A DNA stretch of 33,399 nt from Hyphomicrobiaceae bacterium. GTDB lineage: Bacteria; Pseudomonadota; Alphaproteobacteria; Rhizobiales; Hyphomicrobiaceae. Position numbers and translations under genes: made by a program. The notes beneath the pieces were generated by a model. It had not been told where the DNA came from. It did not search any database and was given only the letters and a program-made list of their open reading frames with translations. The stretch spans positions 1-33,399 of the forward strand of contig JANXYD010000181.1 in NCBI GenBank assembly GCA_025350265.1, read 5' to 3'. Numbering within the stretch: position 1 is the stretch's first letter; every line of letters begins with the position of its first letter. Of this stretch, positions 27,685 to 33,399 are shown one piece after another.

Positions 27685-29421
27685 TCAAAAAATATCCGGC
27701 TCGCGCACGGGCGCACCGAAACTCGTTTCCAGGAAGTCGAAATCGCAACCGTCCTGGGCTTGCTTGATATGGCGCGAGAACATCCAGCCGTAGCCGCGCT
27801 CGTAGCGCGGAACTGGTTTCGTCAGTGCGGCGCGACGATCCGCCAATTCGGCGTCGGATACGTCGAGGTTGATGGTCCTCGCGGCAACGTCGATGGAGAT
27901 GCTGTCGCCGGTCTTGACCAAGGCCAAAGGTCCGCCAACGTAGGATTCGGGTGCCACGTGCAGGATGCAGGCGCCGTAGCTGGTGCCGCTCATGCGCGCA
28001 TCCGAGATGCGCACCATGTCGCGGACGCCCTGTTTCACGAGCTTGGTGGGGATGGGCAACATGCCCCATTCCGGCATGCCCGGACCACCCTGCGGACCCG
28101 CATTGCGCAGCACCAGCACATGATCGGCCGTCACGTCGAGGTCGTCGCGGTTGATGTTTGCCTTCAACGCCGCATAGTCGTCGAACACGATCGCCGGGCC
28201 GGTGTGCTGCAGCAGGCGCGGTTCGCACGCGCTCGGCTTGATGACACAGCCATCGGGCGCGAGATTGCCGCGCAAAACTGCCAGCGCGCCCTCGTTGTAG
28301 ATTGCCTTGTCCAACGGCCGGATGACGTCGTCGTTATAGACTTCGGCACCCTCAAGGCTGACAGCCCAGGTTTTGCCGGAGGCGTTGATCTGGCTGAGGT
28401 CGAGGTGCGCGGTGAGGCGTGACAGCATGCCGAGCAACCCGCCGGCATAATAGAAATCCTCCATCAGATAGGTGTCACCGCTCGGGCGGATGTTGGCGAT
28501 CACCGGAACCTTGCGACTGGCGGCGTCGAAATCGGCGAGCCCGATATCGTGCCCCGCGCGGCGTGCCATCGCCAGCACGTGGATGACGGCATTGGTCGAG
28601 CAGCCCATCGCCATGGCCGCGACGATGGCGTTCTTGAAGGCTTGCTTGGTGAGAATGCGGGCGGGCGTGAGATCTTCCCACACCATGTCGACCGCGCGTC
28701 GCCCTGCAGCCGCGCACATCCGCACGTGATTGCTGTCGGCCGCCGGGATCGACGACGTGCCCGGCAGGCACAGCCCCATCACGTCGGCCAGCGCCGTCAT
28801 GGTCGACGCGGTGCCCATCGTCATGCACACGCCGAACGAGCGCGCGATCCCCATTTCCATCTCGCCCCAATCCTTGGTCGAAATATTGCCGGCGCGGCGC
28901 TCATCCCAGTATTTGAACGCATCCGAACCCGAGCCGAGTGTCTTGCCGTGCCAGTTACCGCGCAGCATCGGCCCTGCCGGCACGAAGATTGCCGGCACGC
29001 CCGCGCTGATCGCTCCGAGGTTCAGCCCCGGCGTGGTCTTGTCGCAGCCGCCCATCAACACCACGCCGTCGACCGGCTGGGACCGGATCAATTCTTCCGT
29101 CTCCATGGCCAGGAAGTTGCGGTAGAGCATGGTGGTGGGCTTGACGGTGCTTTCCGACAGCGAAATCGCCGGCAGTTCGACGGGAAAGCCGCCGGCCTGC
29201 AGCACGCCGCGCTTGACGTCTTCGACGCGGGTCTTGAAATGCGCGTGACATTGGGCAAAATCGGACCAGGTATTGATGATACCGATGATCGGCTTGCCTT
29301 TGAATTCCTCAACTGCGTAGCCGATCTGGTTCATGCGCGAGCGATGCCCGAACGACCTGAAGTCATCGGGTGCAAACCAGCGCGCGCTGCGCAGATCGTC
29401 TGCGGATTTGATTTTGGTCAT
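27685..29421 (-). CDS. IlvD/Edd family dehydratase (sugar-acid dehydratase such as L-arabonate dehydratase)
   Basis: From the internal ATG at 29421: FRSFGHRSRMNQIGYAVEEFKGKPIIGIINTWSDFAQCHAHFKTRVEDVKRGVLQAGGFPVELPAISLSE, VVLMGGCDKTTPGLNLGAIS, GVCMTMGTASTMTALADVMGLCLPG. Confidence 0.94.
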   Translation of the reverse strand: MTKIKSADDLRSARWFAPDDFRSFGHRSRMNQIGYAVEEFKGKPIIGIINTWSDFAQCHAHFKTRVEDVKRGVLQAGGFPVELPAISLSESTVKPTTMLYRNFLAMETEELIRSQPVDGVVLMGGCDKTTPGLNLGAISAGVPAIFVPAGPMLRGNWHGKTLGSGSDAFKYWDERRAGNISTKDWGEMEMGIARSFGVCMTMGTASTMTALADVMGLCLPGTSSIPAADSNHVRMCAAAGRRAVDMVWEDLTPARILTKQAFKNAIVAAMAMGCSTNAVIHVLAMARRAGHDIGLADFDAASRKVPVIANIRPSGDTYLMEDFYYAGGLLGMLSRLTAHLDLSQINASGKTWAVSLEGAEVYNDDVIRPLDKAIYNEGALAVLRGNLAPDGCVIKPSACEPRLLQHTGPAIVFDDYAALKANINRDDLDVTADHVLVLRNAGPQGGPGMPEWGMLPIPTKLVKQGVRDMVRISDARMSGTSYGACILHVAPESYVGGPLALVKTGDSISIDVAARTINLDVSDAELADRRAALTKPVPRYERGYGWMFSRHIKQAQDGCDFDFLETSFGAPVREPDIF

Positions 29422-29663
29422 GGCTATTTCGATGCTCGGGAGTGAACGGTGACGCCGTTGCGAGGGGCAACGAATTGGTAGGGATCGAATGAATTTTAGT
29501 CTACGCCATAAGTTGGAGAAATTCGCATAACACACTTGTGGCGAAAGCCAGGCAGCTCCGTTTCCAAGTCCCCCGGCGATGGTCGTGTCGGCGAGGCGGC
29601 TGAAGGGTTCGAGGAGCTGAGGTAGCGCACCGCTGTTGGTGCATCGGGATCGGCCAGCAACTC

Positions 29664-29693
29664 ATGAACCTGCAATCCATGAACCTGCAATCC
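29664..29693. repeat. 15-bp perfect tandem duplication at the kinase start codon
   Basis: ATGAACCTGCAATCC x2, encoding MNLQSMNLQS. Confidence 0.95.
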
Positions 29694-32600
29694 ATTGCCA
29701 CCACGCGATGGCGACGCGCTTTCGGGGACGCACTGCTGGCGCTGGGGCTGTTGGTGCTGGTCGGCTGGGCTACTCATTCGACTTTTTTGACGACATGGTG
29801 GGTCAGTTCGGCTGCGATGGCACCTTTGACGGCGATTTGCTTCGTGCTGGCCGGGTTGGGTATTCGCGCGCCGCCGGCAGACGCCAATACCATCGGTCGG
29901 TATGTCGGATGCGCGGTGCTCGCCTGCGGCGCGCTCAGTTTCATGCAATTCATCTTTAATCGCGATTTCGGGCTGCACTGGCGGTTGCCTGATGACCAGC
30001 CAGGCCGTTTTCTGATGTCGGGGGGCACGGCGGCCGCATTCATGCTGGCCGGTGGATCGTTGATGCTGCGTTCCAGCCATCCGACGATGGCGCGCGCGTT
30101 CGCTGTGCTGGCCGGGGTGATCGGCGCATCCGGCGCGCTGGAGTTCGCCGTGACGCTCGGCGATCGTCATATTCCCGGCCTGATGTCGATGTCCTTCCCG
30201 ACCGCGATCGGGGTTGTCGTGCTCGCGGCGGGACTGTGGATGGCTGTTACCGCGGACCTGCCGGTGTTGCCGCTCAAGGTGGTGCTCGGCGCGTTGGTGA
30301 CCGCGGCCTTGCTGCCGGCCTTCATTTTCATGTTGGCGCAAACGCGCAGTATGAGCGAGCAACGGCTGGAAGCGATCCGTTCGGCCGGCCGGGACGCAGC
30401 CGATGATATCGGCAGGTCGATCGCCGCCCGCTTCGCCGAACGCATTGCGTTGCTGCGCGCGCTGGCCACCGCACCGGCGCTCACGGCGACATTGCCGGCA
30501 GATGGCGCGCTCCCGACGGCGGCCAATCTCGCGACGTTCCACGCGCAGGCGAGGGCTGCGATTGCACCATCCGAAGGCTGGTTGATCCTGACCAACAGCG
30601 ACGGCATGTCCTTGCTCAACTCGCGGCGTGCGGTGGGCGATGCCGATCTGCGGCCGCTCGATCACCTGTCGTCGATTGCGGAGGCTATTCGGACAGGGGA
30701 GCCGCAGCTGTCGAACCTTACGGCGAGCCGATCGCGGCCCGACCTCAAACTGCTGACGATTTCCTATCAGGTTCCGGGGCGCGGTCTGGTCCTCAATTTC
30801 CGACTGCCCGTCGAAGGCTTGTCGCAGCAATTGAAGTCGATCGCCGCGCCGGATTGGACCTACGCGGTCGCCGATCGGGACGGCCTGATCATCGCGCGCA
30901 ATCGCAATCCGGAGCAATGGATCGGCCAACACGTAACGCTATCGGCCTGGAACCAGTCACGCGACGCGCCGGCGGGCTGGGTGACGGCCACGAACCTGGA
31001 AGGCGTTCCGGTGTTCACCAGCTGGAAACTGCTGCCGAATGGCTGGACGGCATTCGCCGGAGTTGGTGAATCGAGTATCGATCTGGCGGGCCGCGTGCAA
31101 AACCGGCGATTGGTCCTCGGCACTGCGTTGATGACGGCGCTGGGGCTGCTCTTCGCGGCCCTGGGCGCGATTTTACTGACGCGGCCGCTGCTGCGCGTTT
31201 CGGCAGTCGGCGACGATGGCCTGAAGCCGCAAGCGCACGGCATCGTAGCCGAAATCAACACATTGGCCGACGCGCTGTACCGCGCCGCCAGTGACCGCCG
31301 GCGCGTGACCATTGCGCTGGCCGAGAACGAAGCGAAGCTGCACCGCTTCGTCGATCAGGCCCCCGCGGCGATTGCGATGTTCGACCGTCAGATGACCTAT
31401 CTGGCGGTGAGCCAGCGCTGGGTGACATATTTCGGCCCGCAGCACTCCGATCTGGTCGGCCGCTCGCACTACGAGGTGTTTGCCGACCTTCCGCAAAGTT
31501 GGCGGGATGTACACCAGCGTGGGCTGAATGGGGAAATGCTGCAGGCCGACGGCGATCCGTTTCAGCGAAGCGACGGGCGTCAAATGTTCGTGCGGTGGGA
31601 AATACGACCCTGGCACACCGTCGATGGCGTGATCGGCGGCATTACGATCTACGCCGATGACGTCACCGAGCGCTTTGTCGCGGTCAAATCGTTGCGCGAC
31701 AGCGAGGCACGCCTGAAGGCCATCTTCGACACAGCCACCGACGCGATCGTCGTTACGGACGCAAGGGGGCAAATCGAAAACTTCAATCCGGCCGCCGAAA
31801 AATTGTTCGATGTTGCGGCTGCGGCAGCGATCGGCCGCCCGGTCTCGATGTTGATGGACAAGGCCTCCCACGACGGCATCCTGGAAGGTTTTCGGACGCT
31901 GGGTGTTGCCGAGTTCGAGGGGTTCGGACGCGAGATTGCCGGCCGAAGAAGCGATGCGAGCGTGGTGCCGATCGATCTTTCGATCACGCGATGGAGCGTC
32001 GACGGAAAGCGCTATTACACCGGTATCATGCGCGATATCACATCGCGAAAAGAGCGCGAGAACCACGTGCGCCTCGTCATGCGCGAACTCTCGCACCGTA
32101 CCAAGAATGCGCTCGCCGTCGTGCAGGCCATGGCGTGGCAGACATCACGCGCAACCAAGGACGTCGACGCGTTCCAGCAGCAGTTCACCCAACGTGTCGA
32201 CGGGTTGAGCCGTTCGATCGGGCTGTTGGTGCGGAACGACTGGGGTGGCGTCGGCGTGCGCGAGTTGGTGGAAGGCCAGTTGGCCCCCTTCCTCGACGAA
32301 CCCAGCCGCCTCGCCTGCGATGGCCCGACACTCGTCTTGAAACCCAACGCTGCGCAAGATCTCGGGCTCGTGCTGCATGAGTTGGCGACCAACGCATCCA
32401 AATACGGTGCCTTGTCCGTGCCAGGCGGGCACGTTGCGGCCCGCTGGTATCTGCAAGCCGGTCCGGACGGACGGGACGATTTTTGTTTTGATTGGCGGGA
32501 ACTCGGCGGTCCACGCGTTACCGAGCCCGGGCACGTTGGTTTTGGGAGCAGTTTGATACGAGATATGCTGTTCAAGACATACAAGGCCAAAATCAAGTTG

Positions 32601-32723
32601 GACTTCGATGCCAGTGGATTGGTGTGGTGCTTGCTGGTAGACCGCGACCGCATGGTCACCTACGATGCGCACGAAACGACGGCCCGCATCCAGCTTGCAA
32701 AAGAGGCGATTGATGATCGGTAA
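29664..32723 (+). CDS. Multi-TM, Cache-like, PAS-containing HWE-family sensor histidine kinase
   Basis: N-terminal block of about 6-7 TM segments, extracytoplasmic-like segment, further TM, PAS-like regions (LHRFVDQAPAAIAMFDRQMTYLAVSQRW; LKAIFDTATDAIVVTDARGQIENFNPAAEKLF), RELSHRTKNALAVVQAMAWQTSR, LGLVLHELATNASKYGALSVPGG, FDWRELGGPRVTEPGHVGFGSSLIRDM. Start ambiguous because of a 15-bp duplication. Confidence 0.93.
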   Translation: MNLQSMNLQSIATTRWRRAFGDALLALGLLVLVGWATHSTFLTTWWVSSAAMAPLTAICFVLAGLGIRAPPADANTIGRYVGCAVLACGALSFMQFIFNRDFGLHWRLPDDQPGRFLMSGGTAAAFMLAGGSLMLRSSHPTMARAFAVLAGVIGASGALEFAVTLGDRHIPGLMSMSFPTAIGVVVLAAGLWMAVTADLPVLPLKVVLGALVTAALLPAFIFMLAQTRSMSEQRLEAIRSAGRDAADDIGRSIAARFAERIALLRALATAPALTATLPADGALPTAANLATFHAQARAAIAPSEGWLILTNSDGMSLLNSRRAVGDADLRPLDHLSSIAEAIRTGEPQLSNLTASRSRPDLKLLTISYQVPGRGLVLNFRLPVEGLSQQLKSIAAPDWTYAVADRDGLIIARNRNPEQWIGQHVTLSAWNQSRDAPAGWVTATNLEGVPVFTSWKLLPNGWTAFAGVGESSIDLAGRVQNRRLVLGTALMTALGLLFAALGAILLTRPLLRVSAVGDDGLKPQAHGIVAEINTLADALYRAASDRRRVTIALAENEAKLHRFVDQAPAAIAMFDRQMTYLAVSQRWVTYFGPQHSDLVGRSHYEVFADLPQSWRDVHQRGLNGEMLQADGDPFQRSDGRQMFVRWEIRPWHTVDGVIGGITIYADDVTERFVAVKSLRDSEARLKAIFDTATDAIVVTDARGQIENFNPAAEKLFDVAAAAAIGRPVSMLMDKASHDGILEGFRTLGVAEFEGFGREIAGRRSDASVVPIDLSITRWSVDGKRYYTGIMRDITSRKERENHVRLVMRELSHRTKNALAVVQAMAWQTSRATKDVDAFQQQFTQRVDGLSRSIGLLVRNDWGGVGVRELVEGQLAPFLDEPSRLACDGPTLVLKPNAAQDLGLVLHELATNASKYGALSVPGGHVAARWYLQAGPDGRDDFCFDWRELGGPRVTEPGHVGFGSSLIRDMLFKTYKAKIKLDFDASGLVWCLLVDRDRMVTYDAHETTARIQLAKEAIDDR

Positions 32724-33102
32724 TGCGCTGACGGGGCAATCTATTCTGATCGTGGAGGACAACGCACTCATCGCCATGAATCTCGAGGATATCCTGCGCG
32801 ACGCGGGGGCCGATGTCATCGGGCCGATTGCGACGTTGAGCGAGGCCGAGCGGACCGCTACAGATGCCGTCGTGACGGGCGCGGTGCTGGATATCATGCT
32901 CGAAGCCGAGGAGGTGTGGCCCGTCGCGCGCATTTTGGCCGAGCGCGGAATTCCCTTCATCTTCTCATCCGGGCATTTCGAGCAGGATACGTTGCCGTTG
33001 GAATGGGCCGCGCACAAAATAGTAACCAAGCCGGCGCGTGCGCAGGATATCGTCAAATCGCTGCATCGCGCCATCGCGGGGCGTCAAGTGCGCGATCAAT
33101 AA
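32713..33102 (+). CDS. Single-domain response regulator (receiver domain)
   Basis: SILIVEDNALIAMNLEDILRDAGADVIGP, GAVLDIMLEAEEVWPVARIL, GIPFIFSSGH, KIVTKPARAQDIV; 11-bp overlap with the kinase gene. Confidence 0.92.
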   Translation: MIGNALTGQSILIVEDNALIAMNLEDILRDAGADVIGPIATLSEAERTATDAVVTGAVLDIMLEAEEVWPVARILAERGIPFIFSSGHFEQDTLPLEWAAHKIVTKPARAQDIVKSLHRAIAGRQVRDQ

Positions 33103-33128
33103 GTCTGCTGTTGAGCCACGAGCGCCGC

Positions 33129-33302
33129 ATGACTATTCAGATCACCGAACAGTTTCCCGGCCGACGTGCCTACTTCATGAATAACCCCACGACAGACGCA
33201 ATGGCGCGCTGAGTGGAGGTGCAGCGCTCGGAACTGGTCGATATGGGCGAACCGTCAAAATCAGGGGCGGGGATATTAAGGCTGCCGCGCGGCATCGCGT
33301 GA
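33129..33302 (+). pseudogene. Possible small gene interrupted by an in-frame TGA
   Basis: MTIQITEQFPGRRAYFMNNPTTDAMAR-(TGA 33210-33212)-VEVQRSELVDMGEPSKSGAGILRLPRGIA*; the segment after the stop keeps GC-biased third positions. Confidence 0.3.
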
Positions 33303-33399
33303 AACTGCAATCTCGGCGTGTTATGGGTTGATGACTGTCCGTTTACTTGGAGGCACTCGAGAGCTTCCCGAGCACGCGGCGGACACCGTGACTGGCTGA

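Noticed and set aside
28549-29445. 298-aa plus-strand ORF opposite the IlvD/Edd dehydratase
   Set aside because: Antisense shadow with no domain signal.
29496-30932. 478-aa minus-strand ORF opposite the kinase N-terminus
   Set aside because: Gln/Arg/His-rich antisense translation of TM segments; not a credible protein.
32145-33074. 309-aa minus-strand ORF opposite the kinase C-terminus and receiver
   Set aside because: Antisense to two genes with unmistakable motifs.
1-33399. CRISPR arrays, transposases/IS elements, phage or toxin-antitoxin modules
   Set aside because: No regularly spaced repeats, terminal inverted repeats with transposase motifs, or recognisable phage/toxin proteins were seen.

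Overview
This is a GC-rich window from a bacterial chromosome, probably alphaproteobacterial (Rhizobiales-like). The basis is gene content, the Tim44-MltA-Smr/FxsA neighbourhood, the HWE histidine kinase and high GC3. About 27 protein-coding genes are supportable. They include an MDR-family oxidoreductase, a histidine phosphatase, a DUF1345 membrane protein, a benzoylformate-decarboxylase-like ThDP enzyme, an MBL-fold hydrolase, a TorF-like porin, lipA, a Smr protein, mltA, a Tim44-like protein, fxsA, a MATE transporter, an orphan LivK-type binding protein, a TPR protein, an EamA transporter, rlmE, Ppx/GppA, a PsiF-like protein, a FAH-family enzyme, an acyl-CoA dehydrogenase, an RcnA-like Ni/Co exporter, an AMP-ligase/RraA/IlvD-EDD cluster, and an HWE kinase with its receiver protein. 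I saw no CRISPR array, rRNA, convincing tRNA, transposase or prophage genes. Most long overlapping ORFs in the track are antisense or frame-shadow ORFs of a high-GC genome. I did not find a clear new multi-gene system. The best leads are small: a hairpin that would sequester the Shine-Dalgarno of the porin gene; repeated TATGC/GCATA half-sites upstream of both an orphan 98-aa gene and the adjacent rcnA-like gene; a roughly 600-bp island with conflicting coding signal on both strands and its own terminator; an unusual membrane-module plus Cache-like HWE kinase with a tandemly duplicated start codon; and a short ORF near the right end that continues past an in-frame TGA.
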